Source: Spirochaetales bacterium
GTDB taxonomy: Bacteria > Spirochaetota > Spirochaetia > ARS1246
Length of the DNA: 7,213 bases
Direction of reading: 5' to 3'
NCBI GenBank assembly: GCA_016930115.1
Contig: JAFGHN010000085.1
Span: 1-7,213, forward strand
In this document: piece after piece, positions 1-6,197 of the stretch
How the letters are laid out: each line of letters starts with the position of its first letter
Position numbering within the stretch: position 1 is the stretch's first letter
Notes under the pieces: model-generated
The model's input: only the letters and a program-made list of their open reading frames with translations
What the model was told of the DNA's origin: nothing
Databases searched by the model: none
Program-made: the position numbers and the translations under genes

Positions 1-1103
1 GGTACCGGTTCCGGGCTCTCGTTTTCGCCGCGAAGCTGTGAGAGTTGTGTAAGAAGTTCCTTTTCTTTACCGCTCAGTTTGGTGGGAACGGTGACCTGGA
101 TACGTATATACATGTCGCCCCGACGGCCCGGGTTGTGAAGAAAAGGGACACCTTCGTTTTTTACCCTGAGGATTTTACCGTTCTGTGTTCCCGCGGGGAT
201 CTTCACCTTGATTGTCTTTTCATCAAGCGTTCCAACCTGGATGGTGGTTCCCAAAGCGGCCTGAGTAATCGAGATTGGCACAACGCAGTAGATGTCATTT
301 CTCTCTCGCTGAAAGTGCTTGTGTGAACGGACATGTATGTCTACGTATAAATCCCCTGGAGGCCCGCCGTTGGGACCTGAGTCACCCTGGCCGGGGATAT
401 TGATTCGCTTTCCCGATTCTATTCCGGCAGGGATGGTGACCTTGATTCGCTGCTTCTTGTCCACCAGGCCCGTGCCGTGGCATTCGCTGCACGGATTTTC
501 TATGATGTACCCCTCACCTCCGCAGGTCGAACAAGGGGACGCGATGGAAAAGAAACCTGAGCTGCGCCGTACCTGGCCGCTGCCGCCGCAGGTTGGACAT
601 ACCTTTTTTCCGCTTCCGTTGACGGCGCCGGTGCCCTTGCATTCTGCGCATGTCGCGTGGCGTTGGTAGGAAATCTGGGTCTCTGTCCCGAAAACGGCAT
701 CTTTGAAGGATATCTCGAAGTTGTAGCGCAAATCAGAACCGCGCATGCGTGTGTTTCTGTTCGCACTCTGCCTTCTTCCTCCACCAAAGAAAGAATCGAA
801 TATGCCGGAAAAATCACCGAAAATATCCTCAAAATCGCGAAAGACCGTGCTGTAGTCATGGGTGCCCCCGCCCATACCTTCAACGCCGGCAAACCCGAAC
901 TGATCATAGGCTTGTCGCTTTTGGTCGTTACTCAGGATTTCATAGGCGTCGGTGCTTTCTTTGAATTGTTCTTCGGCTTCCGGGTTGTTGGGGTTCCGGT
1001 CCGGGTGATACATGATCGCCAGTTTCCGGTAGGCTTTCTTGATCTCTTCCTTGCTGGCGTTGCGCGGGACATTCAAGACTTCGTAGTAATCTCTTTTTGC
1101 CAC
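1..1103 (-). CDS. dnaJ: Chaperone protein DnaJ (Hsp40), C-terminus cut by the window edge
   Basis: DnaJ is the cytoplasmic J-domain co-chaperone that delivers unfolded proteins to DnaK and stimulates its ATPase. I translated this frame by hand; 367 codons are open to the window edge. The J domain opens with MAKRDYYEVLNVPRNAS and has the essential HPD at residues 33-35. A Gly/Phe-rich segment with repeated D-x-F/I-F motifs follows (about 75-118). Then come four zinc-binding CxxCxGxG repeats: CAECKGTG (from 152), CPTCGGSG (169), CSTCGGEG (191) and CSECHGTG (205). The C-terminal beta-domain contains GPPGDLYV and ends near LLTQLSQLRGENESPEP. Family members are about 370-385 residues, so only a few residues are missing. 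The start is GTG at 1101-1103: the codon just upstream in frame is TGA, and the next in-frame ATG lies inside the J domain (residue 31). Only a weak Shine-Dalgarno (GACGAG) precedes it. It is the last visible gene of grpE-dnaK-dnaJ. Confidence 0.97.
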   Translation of the reverse strand, partial: MAKRDYYEVLNVPRNASKEEIKKAYRKLAIMYHPDRNPNNPEAEEQFKESTDAYEILSNDQKRQAYDQFGFAGVEGMGGGTHDYSTVFRDFEDIFGDFSGIFDSFFGGGRRQSANRNTRMRGSDLRYNFEISFKDAVFGTETQISYQRHATCAECKGTGAVNGSGKKVCPTCGGSGQVRRSSGFFSIASPCSTCGGEGYIIENPCSECHGTGLVDKKQRIKVTIPAGIESGKRINIPGQGDSGPNGGPPGDLYVDIHVRSHKHFQRERNDIYCVVPISITQAALGTTIQVGTLDEKTIKVKIPAGTQNGKILRVKNEGVPFLHNPGRRGDMYIRIQVTVPTKLSGKEKELLTQLSQLRGENESPEPV

Positions 1104-1125
1104 TCAAATCTCGTCTTGGTTAAAG

Positions 1126-1168
1126 GCGCCCTTTGTGCTCTCCCGCGGGGAGCACGCACAAGGGGCCG
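1126..1168 (-). repeat. Long interrupted hairpin between dnaK and dnaJ
   Basis: Bases 1128-1138 and 1156-1166 form an 11-position inverted repeat. On the transcribed (minus) strand this reads GCCCCUUGUGC against GCACAAAGGGC, with one C/A mismatch. Inside it, CUCCC and GGGAG pair around a CGC triloop. A competing fold pairs 1135-1143 with 1147-1155 and shares the GTGC segment, so two structures exclude each other. The sequence after the 3' arm has only a TTT run, so this is not a canonical intrinsic terminator. It lies 16 bases past the dnaK stop and about 24 bases before the dnaJ start. By inference it could protect the grpE-dnaK mRNA from 3' decay, serve as a processing site, or partly attenuate dnaJ. 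The structure is visible; its function is not. Confidence 0.6.
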
Positions 1169-1182
1169 CCGTGTAATCGCAC

Positions 1183-3129
1183 CTATTTGCTGCTGTCGTC
1201 GTCATCGACAACTTCGTAGTCTACATCCTCAACATTACCGCTGGAATCTGAAGACGATTTTGCCTCACCGCCGTCTTTTCCCGAAGCTCGTTGGGAGGTG
1301 TCCTCGCCTGCCCCCTGCGCCTGAGCACCGGCATTCTTGTACACCTCTTCGGCCAGCTTGTAAGACGCTTGCTGGAGCGCCTCGGTTTTTGCCTTCATAG
1401 CGGAAGCATCATCAGATTCTATCGCGTGCTTCAGCTCATCTATCGCCGTGCGAATGCTCTCGCGATCAGATTCGGACACCTTATTACCGTAATCCTTCAA
1501 CGATTTTTCCGTCGAATAGACCAGAGAATCCGCGTTGTTCCTTATTTCGACTTTTTCGCGCTGCGCCTTGTCTTCCGCCGCGTGTTCCTCCGCTTCGTTT
1601 ACCATCCGGCTTATCTCCTGCTCGGAAAGCCCGGAGGACGACTCGATACGAATTTTCTGTTCCTTTCCCGTACCCAGGTCTTTGGCCGACACGTGAACGA
1701 TTCCATTGGCGTCTATATCAAAGGTGACCTCTATCTGCGGAACCCCCCGGGGAGCAGCTGGAATGCCTACAAGATCAAACCGTCCGAGAGTTCTGTTCTG
1801 GCTGGCCATTTCCCGTTCGCCCTGCAGGACGTGAATGGAGACAGCCGTCTGATTGTCGGCGGCAGTCGAAAATATCTGGCTTTTTCGTGTCGGGATAGTG
1901 GTATTCCGCTCGATCAGCCTTGTCGTCACTCCACCCAAGGTCTCTATCCCGAGAGATAACGGGGTGACGTCCAAGAGCAACACGTCCTTTACGTCGCCGC
2001 CGAGGATTCCCGCTTGAATCGCCGCACCCATGGCAACCACTTCATCCGGATTCACGCCGCGGTGAGGTTCCCGCGCAAAAAGCCTCTTCACCAGCTCTTG
2101 AACGGCGGGTATGCGGATAGACCCTCCCACGAGGATCACTTCGTCGATCTCAGAAGCACTGACACCCGCGTCTTTCAACGCCTGCAGGCACGGCGCCTTC
2201 GTCTTTTCGATGAGATCGCCTACCAGCTGCTCAAACTTGGCCCGGGTCAGGCTGTACTGAAGGTGTTTTGGCCCGGAAGCGTCGGCGGTGATGAACGGAA
2301 GATTGATGTCCGTCGTCTGCGCGCTTGACAGCTCAATTTTTGCCTTTTCAGAAGCTTCTCGCAGCCTCTGGAGAGCCATCCTGTCCTGTGAAAGGTCAAT
2401 TCCTTGATCGTTCTTGAAATTGGTAACCAGCCAGTCGATTATCCTTTGATCGAAGTTGTCGCCGCCAAGGTGAGTGTCACCGTTCGTCGATTTTACCTCG
2501 AAGACGCCGTCACCAAGTTCGAGGATGGAGATATCAAACGTACCGCCTCCCAGGTCATAGACAGCGATCCTCTCTTCCTTCTGCTCTTTTCCCAACCCGT
2601 AAGCCAATGCTGCTGCAGTCGGCTCGTTGACGATACGCTTCACCTCAAGTCCGGCTATCTTTCCGGCGTCTTTTGTCGCCTGTCGTTGCGAATCGTTGAA
2701 GTACGCGGGCACGGTGATGACGGCTTCCGAAACTGTCTCTCCCAGATAGTCCTCGGCCGTTTTTTTCATCTTCTGCAGGATGGCCGCCGATATTTCCGGC
2801 GGTGAATACTCGGTGCCCGCCACCATTATCCGGCAATCGCCGTTGCTTGATTCCTTGACATGAAAGGGAACCATTTTGATTTCCGTCGGAACTTCAGGAT
2901 ATTTCCGGCCCATGAATCGCTTAATCGAATAGACGGTATTCTCAGGATTGGTGATGATCTGGTTCTTCGCCGGTTGACCGACGAGACGTTCTCCCTTCGA
3001 CGTAAAACCGACTATTGAAGGAGTTGTTCGCTGCCCCTCCGAGTTCTGTATGACGTGCGGCTCTCCGCCTTCCATTACCGCTACGCATGAGTTTGTAGTT
3101 CCAAGATCGATTCCAATTATCCGTCCCAT
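1183..3129 (-). CDS. dnaK: Molecular chaperone DnaK (Hsp70)
   Basis: DnaK is the cytoplasmic ATP-dependent chaperone that binds exposed hydrophobic peptides in folding and heat shock. The protein has 648 residues, close to the usual 610-650. Visible in the nucleotide-binding domain are IGIDLGTTNSCV (5-16), catalytic Lys70 in SIKRF, NEPTAAALAYG (168-178), and YDLGGGTFDIS (191-201) with Thr197 at the autophosphorylation position. The adenosine-binding motif reads VILVGGSIRIPAVQ (331-344). The interdomain linker VLLLDVTP is at 383-390. The substrate-binding beta domain and helical lid follow, and the acidic tail ends VDYEVVDDDDSSK. The Gram-negative insertion is present at about 76-106. ATG at 3127-3129 has AGGAGA (3137-3142) eight bases upstream. 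Position 338 is Ile, where most Hsp70s have Thr or Ser. The gene sits 75 bases after grpE and 79 before dnaJ. Confidence 0.99.
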   Translation of the reverse strand: MGRIIGIDLGTTNSCVAVMEGGEPHVIQNSEGQRTTPSIVGFTSKGERLVGQPAKNQIITNPENTVYSIKRFMGRKYPEVPTEIKMVPFHVKESSNGDCRIMVAGTEYSPPEISAAILQKMKKTAEDYLGETVSEAVITVPAYFNDSQRQATKDAGKIAGLEVKRIVNEPTAAALAYGLGKEQKEERIAVYDLGGGTFDISILELGDGVFEVKSTNGDTHLGGDNFDQRIIDWLVTNFKNDQGIDLSQDRMALQRLREASEKAKIELSSAQTTDINLPFITADASGPKHLQYSLTRAKFEQLVGDLIEKTKAPCLQALKDAGVSASEIDEVILVGGSIRIPAVQELVKRLFAREPHRGVNPDEVVAMGAAIQAGILGGDVKDVLLLDVTPLSLGIETLGGVTTRLIERNTTIPTRKSQIFSTAADNQTAVSIHVLQGEREMASQNRTLGRFDLVGIPAAPRGVPQIEVTFDIDANGIVHVSAKDLGTGKEQKIRIESSSGLSEQEISRMVNEAEEHAAEDKAQREKVEIRNNADSLVYSTEKSLKDYGNKVSESDRESIRTAIDELKHAIESDDASAMKAKTEALQQASYKLAEEVYKNAGAQAQGAGEDTSQRASGKDGGEAKSSSDSSGNVEDVDYEVVDDDDSSK

Positions 3130-3204
3130 ATTTGTGTCTCCTACTGTGATCCTCTAATTCCGTAACCTCAATCTGCTCAGCTTGCCGTTTTGTCTTTCGG
3201 TCTC

Positions 3205-3828
3205 TCAAGAATTCGACAACGGTATAGCAACACGGACTTTTGCGTGTCGCAAAACGCGGTCGTGAAGCTTGTAACCTTTTTGTAGATCCTCGATTACCGT
3301 CTGCGTGCTTACATCAGGTGATTCTTCAGCTGTAACCGCCTCATGCAACTCGGGATCAAACTCCTCTCCATTACTCTCAAACCGCGTCAGACCATACTTG
3401 CTCTCAAGCATGCTCGTCAGCTGTTTTTCAATCATATCAACGCCGGTGTGAAACGAATCGAAATCTTTCGAATCCTGAGATGATTTGATAGCGCGTTCAA
3501 AGTTGTCGATAGTCTGCACCAGATCGAGAAGCAGGCTTGAATTCGCATAGCGAATGGCGTCTTCCCGCTCCCTCACTATCCGTTTTCTGAAGTTCTCGAA
3601 ATCAGCCTGTTTTCTCAACAGCTGATCCTTCAGATCGGCCACTTCCTGCTCCAAGGAGGCAATCTTCTCCTCGATGTCAGCGGCGCCGGCGTCGTCTCTC
3701 TGTGCCTGGTCTTCAACGTGTTCCCGGGCATCATCGTCATCTGCCGGGACACCCGAAACGGCCCCGGCAGCTTCCTCGCGTTCCTCGTTTGCCGTGTCTA
3801 CCTCCCGGGACTTCTTTTCCTTTGACAT
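3205..3828 (-). CDS. grpE: Nucleotide exchange factor GrpE
   Basis: GrpE is a dimer that releases ADP from DnaK and so resets the chaperone cycle. With the chosen start it has 207 residues, normal for the family. The N-terminus (1-50) is low-complexity and acidic. A long coiled-coil helix follows (about 51-115: EEKIASLEQEVADLKDQLL, then FENFRKR and DNFERAI). The C-terminal beta-wing carries the family signature GEEFDPELHEAV (154-165) and KGYKLHDRVLRHAKVRVA (184-201). The frame is open 10 codons further upstream to an ATG at 3856-3858. I chose ATG 3826-3828 for two reasons: it has AGAGGT five bases upstream while the longer start has no Shine-Dalgarno, and the probable promoter would begin transcription downstream of the longer start. 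It is the first gene of the operon. Confidence 0.96.
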   Translation of the reverse strand: MSKEKKSREVDTANEEREEAAGAVSGVPADDDDAREHVEDQAQRDDAGAADIEEKIASLEQEVADLKDQLLRKQADFENFRKRIVREREDAIRYANSSLLLDLVQTIDNFERAIKSSQDSKDFDSFHTGVDMIEKQLTSMLESKYGLTRFESNGEEFDPELHEAVTAEESPDVSTQTVIEDLQKGYKLHDRVLRHAKVRVAIPLSNS

Positions 3829-3832
3829 GATT

Positions 3833-3838
3833 ACCTCT
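3833..3838 (-). promoter_or_regulatory. grpE ribosome binding site that decides its start
   Basis: On the minus strand AGAGGT lies just before TAATC and the ATG at 3826-3828. It is the only good Shine-Dalgarno match near the two possible grpE starts, and it favours the downstream one. Confidence 0.7.
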
Positions 3839-3858
3839 GTGTCTGAATCTTGTTTCAT

Positions 3859-3888
3859 AAGATACTAAAGTCGATCAAACCCCGTCAA
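3859..3888 (-). promoter_or_regulatory. Probable grpE-dnaK-dnaJ promoter
   Basis: On the minus strand, -35 TTGACG (3883-3888) matches the housekeeping TTGACA at 5 of 6 bases. It is followed after 18 bases by -10 TATCTT (3859-3864), which matches 4 of 6. Transcription would begin near 3852, giving a leader of about 24 bases before the grpE ATG. The -35 context GCTTGAC also resembles the CTTGA core of sigma-32 type heat-shock promoters, but no CCCCAT-like -10 is seen. No CIRCE repeat (TTAGCACTC-N9-GAGTGCTAA) is present. The position fits well; which sigma factor uses it is inference. Confidence 0.5.
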
Positions 3889-3914
3889 GCAAACAGATTG
3901 CACGACGATATTTC

Positions 3915-3944
3915 TTGATTAACGGTACCCAAAATAGGTACTTT
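3915..3944 (+). promoter_or_regulatory. Weak candidate promoter for the ABC transporter operon
   Basis: TTGATT (3915-3920, 4 of 6 to the -35 consensus) and TACTTT (3939-3944, 3 of 6 to the -10) are 18 bases apart and upstream of the ATPase gene. The match is poor. It is listed because some promoter is expected here, with genes diverging from a 147-base gap. Confidence 0.2.
3925..3941. repeat. Short inverted repeat GTACC-N7-GGTAC
   Basis: GTACC (3925-3929) and GGTAC (3937-3941) form a perfect 5-base inverted repeat around an AT-rich 7-base centre. Because GTAC is its own complement, the same bases also give a GGTAC direct repeat with a 13-base period. It lies within the spacer of the weak transporter promoter and could be an operator, but five-base arms can arise by chance. 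Confidence 0.25.
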
Positions 3945-3963
3945 ATTTCTGTTCACAGATAGA

Positions 3964-3970
3964 AGAGGAG
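3964..3970 (+). promoter_or_regulatory. Ribosome binding site of the ABC ATPase gene
   Basis: AGAGGAG is a strong Shine-Dalgarno five bases before GTG 3976-3978. It supports the GTG as the true start despite its being a less common initiation codon. Confidence 0.75.
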
Positions 3971-3975
3971 TACCC

Positions 3976-4683
3976 GTGGCAATTGTTCGTCTGAACAACG
4001 TCGTAAAAATATACCCCCTTGGGAAAACTGTGGTACATGCCGTAAAAGGTGTGAGTTTTGAAATACAGCGGGGGGATTTCATCTCCATAGCCGGGCCATC
4101 GGGTTCGGGGAAATCGACAATCCTTAACATGATCGGCTGTATAGATGTCCCCACGGAAGGGACCGTTGAGATAAACGGACAAACCACCGGGAATTTGAGC
4201 GATAGGGAAATAACCCAACTCAGACATGAGGTGATCGGATTTATTTTTCAGTCTTTCAACCTGGTACCGGTATTGAATATTTATGAGAATATCCAATTCC
4301 CTCTTCTGTTAGGCGCAAACCAGGCGCACAAAAAGGAACAAGGCGAATGGATCGATTATCTGATAGAGGCAGTCGGTCTTACCGAGTGGCGAAAACACCG
4401 TCCCAACGAATTGTCCGGCGGTCAGCGACAGCGGGTGGCGATAGCAAGGGCGATGGTAACAAAACCGCAAATAGTCCTCGCCGACGAACCGACCGCCAAT
4501 CTCGATTCTGCTACCGGTGAAGCGATCATCGGCCTTATGAAAAAAATCAACAGAGAGATGAATACAACCTTCATTTTTTCTACCCACGATCCGGCCATCG
4601 TGAAGATAGCCGATCACATCATACGGTTGCTTGACGGCGAAGTTATCGAGAACATCCGGCCGGAAGCGGCGGAGAAAGTATAA
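3976..4683 (+). CDS. ABC transporter ATP-binding protein, MacB/LolD/FtsE type
   Basis: This is a cytoplasmic ATPase that powers the two FtsX-like permeases encoded downstream. It has 235 residues, typical of stand-alone LolD/FtsE/MacB-type ATPases. All nucleotide-binding motifs are intact: Walker A GPSGSGKST (40-48), Q-loop Gln92 in FIFQSFNLVP, ABC signature LSGGQ (146-150), Walker B IVLADE (166-171), D-loop NLDS (175-178) and H-loop His204 in STHD. The family hallmark YENIQFPLLLG follows the Q-loop. The start is GTG with a strong Shine-Dalgarno. The stop is three bases before the first permease, so the genes are one operon. In FtsX-type exporters this ATPase usually drives mechanical export or extraction at the inner membrane rather than classical transport through a channel. 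Sequence alone does not separate LolD from MacB-like members, and the substrate is unknown. Confidence 0.95.
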   Translation: MAIVRLNNVVKIYPLGKTVVHAVKGVSFEIQRGDFISIAGPSGSGKSTILNMIGCIDVPTEGTVEINGQTTGNLSDREITQLRHEVIGFIFQSFNLVPVLNIYENIQFPLLLGANQAHKKEQGEWIDYLIEAVGLTEWRKHRPNELSGGQRQRVAIARAMVTKPQIVLADEPTANLDSATGEAIIGLMKKINREMNTTFIFSTHDPAIVKIADHIIRLLDGEVIENIRPEAAEKV

Positions 4684-4686
4684 CCC

Positions 4687-6195
4687 ATGCCGGTTCTTCT
4701 CCGTATTGCTTTGAGGAATCTCCGCGAACACAAGTCCAAAACGTTCATCATCGGCACCATCATAGCTGTTGGGGTTATCGTGTTGGTGGTGGGCAACTCT
4801 CTCATGGACACGGCGTCAGAAGGCATACGGAGGGGTTTTATAGACAACTACACCGGCGATATCATGATAAGCGGCATCACCGAGGGAGAGGTTTCGTTGT
4901 TCGGCGTCCAGTCGCCGGGAGGCATCGAAGATACGCCCAGGCTCCCTCATTATGACGAGATTGTCGCTTATCTTGAGAGCAGGGAAGACATTACAGGCAT
5001 CACGTCTCAGATCACCGGTTTTTCCCGATTGTCCGTGGAGGACCGTCCCGGCGCCACTATTACCATTCTCTTCGGCATAAACACCGCAACCTACAGGTCG
5101 ATGTTTGATAATCTGACCTTTATTGAGGGCCGTGATCTTATTTCGGGCGAGGAAGGTGTAACAATCTCCGCCGAAAGGCTCAAAGAGCTGGAAGAGCGTA
5201 TCTCCTCAGAAACGAAAAAGGAAACCGGAGAAGAGATCACCGTCGACCTCGGCGTGGGCGACAACGTGCTTCTCACGAGCTTTGGAAACGCGGGCATCAA
5301 GATCAGAGAGGTGCCGATTATCGGCATATTCGAGCTCAACCACGCCAGTGAAGGCCTGGGCATCGACCTGATCTCTTTTGTCGACATCCAGACCTCAAGG
5401 GCCCTGAACGGCCTCACCATCGGGTATCAGGGGGAGTTTGATCTCGAAAGCCGGGAAACCGAGCTGCTGGAAGCGGATAGCGTGGAGGACCTTTTCTTTG
5501 AGGAGTTCGCGATTGAGGAAACCGATGGGGAGATCGCCTTCGATGTCGAAACCCTCGATTCGATTCTTGGCGATACCTCGGCGCGGGACGCGGCGCTTGA
5601 ACTGGACACCGGTTCCTGGCATTACCTGCTTCTGACAGTGGAAAACCCGCGAAAAGTAGACAAAATCGTCAAGGAGTTGGACTCCTGGTTCGAATCCAAC
5701 GGTATCTTGGCCCAAGCGGGTAATTGGGAGATGGCCGCGGGACCTTTCGCCAAAACCGCTGATGTCATAAGGACCGTCTTCAACGTGGCGATTATCATTG
5801 TGGGTGTGGTGGCTCTCATCATCATGATGAACACCATGATGATAGGTGTTATAGAAAGGACTTCAGAAATTGGGACGATGCGGGCGCTCGGAGCAAGAAA
5901 GAGCTTTGTCTGGCGCATGTTTTTTATCGAGACCCTCACCATTACCATGCTATTCGGATTGGCCGGGATTATCCTGGCAATCGGCATTATCGGCGTCATC
6001 AATCTGCTGAACATCCCCGCGACAAACGTGTTCTTACGAATTCTCTTCGCCGGGGATGTCCTCAAACCCGGAATATCCGCGCGGTCAATCCTGACCGCGG
6101 TAGCGGTAGCGGCGGCCGTCGGTATCGCCGCGCATATTTATCCTGTCAATGTGGCCTTAAAAATCCCGCCTGTGAGGGCGATACAGACGGAGTAA
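4687..6195 (+). CDS. FtsX-like ABC transporter permease (first of two)
   Basis: This inner-membrane permease belongs to the MacB/LolC/FtsX superfamily. The 502 residues exceed the usual 380-420. The layout is classic: a short cytoplasmic N-terminus with IALRNL (7-12), TM1 (about 19-40), a large extracytoplasmic MacB-type core domain (about 41-360), then three C-terminal membrane spans (about 364-389, 412-441 and 467-486). The conserved coupling motif ERTSEIGTMRALGA (390-403) follows TM2, and the protein ends with VALKIPPVRAIQTE. The extra length is largely a strongly acidic stretch at 250-307, with 22 Asp/Glu and only two Arg. The start follows the ATPase stop by three bases; the nearest GGAG is about 12 bases upstream, so coupled translation is likely. 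It probably pairs with the following permease around the shared ATPase. The family assignment is firm; the substrate is not known. Confidence 0.92.
   Translation: MPVLLRIALRNLREHKSKTFIIGTIIAVGVIVLVVGNSLMDTASEGIRRGFIDNYTGDIMISGITEGEVSLFGVQSPGGIEDTPRLPHYDEIVAYLESREDITGITSQITGFSRLSVEDRPGATITILFGINTATYRSMFDNLTFIEGRDLISGEEGVTISAERLKELEERISSETKKETGEEITVDLGVGDNVLLTSFGNAGIKIREVPIIGIFELNHASEGLGIDLISFVDIQTSRALNGLTIGYQGEFDLESRETELLEADSVEDLFFEEFAIEETDGEIAFDVETLDSILGDTSARDAALELDTGSWHYLLLTVENPRKVDKIVKELDSWFESNGILAQAGNWEMAAGPFAKTADVIRTVFNVAIIIVGVVALIIMMNTMMIGVIERTSEIGTMRALGARKSFVWRMFFIETLTITMLFGLAGIILAIGIIGVINLLNIPATNVFLRILFAGDVLKPGISARSILTAVAVAAAVGIAAHIYPVNVALKIPPVRAIQTE
6080..6099 (+). repeat. Perfect 8-base inverted repeat inside permease 1
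   Basis: CGCGGTCA (6080-6087) and its exact complement TGACCGCG (6092-6099) flank a four-base ATCC loop, about 95 bases before the permease 1 stop. It would fold as a stable GC-rich mRNA hairpin. No U-tract follows and it lies within coding sequence, so it may have no function. Confidence 0.35.
6189..6192 (+). promoter_or_regulatory. Shine-Dalgarno overlapping the end of permease 1
   Basis: GGAG lies inside the last codons of the upstream permease, five bases before the ATG at 6198. The upstream TAA is only two bases from that ATG, which implies translational coupling of the two permeases. Confidence 0.6.
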
Positions 6196-6197
6196 CC

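Noticed and set aside
1..6. The window starts exactly on GGTACC, a KpnI site, suggesting a clone end.
   Set aside because: GGTACC also occurs at 3924 and 4263, so this is not a complete-digest fragment. The dnaJ frame is undisturbed up to the edge, and nothing biological follows from it.
500..907. A 135-codon minus-strand frame inside dnaJ.
   Set aside because: It is out of frame with dnaJ, whose own frame encodes an intact J domain and four zinc motifs. It is a shadow, not evidence of a frameshift.
1126..1168. The dnaK-dnaJ hairpin as a true intrinsic terminator.
   Set aside because: Only three U residues follow the stem and dnaJ begins shortly after, so full termination is unlikely. It is listed as a hairpin of unknown role.
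657..1959. Long open frames on the plus strand opposite dnaJ and dnaK (for example 657-1400 and 1291-1959).
   Set aside because: They lie entirely or mostly antisense to well-conserved chaperone genes, their products are low-complexity and resemble no family I know, and they have no convincing start signals. Open antisense frames opposite dnaK are a common by-product of codon use.
3829..3858. Ten-codon N-terminal extension of GrpE from ATG 3856-3858.
   Set aside because: It has no Shine-Dalgarno, overlaps the predicted transcription start, and adds nothing recognisable. The downstream ATG has AGAGGT at good spacing.
5818..5843. A 9-base inverted repeat (ATCATCATG and CATGATGAT).
   Set aside because: It encodes Ile/Met-rich residues of a transmembrane helix (IIMMNTMMI), so the symmetry is explained by ATC and ATG codons.
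6097..6122. Short GCGGTA-like tandem repeats.
   Set aside because: They encode alternating Ala and Val in a transmembrane helix and reflect codon repetition, not a repeat element.
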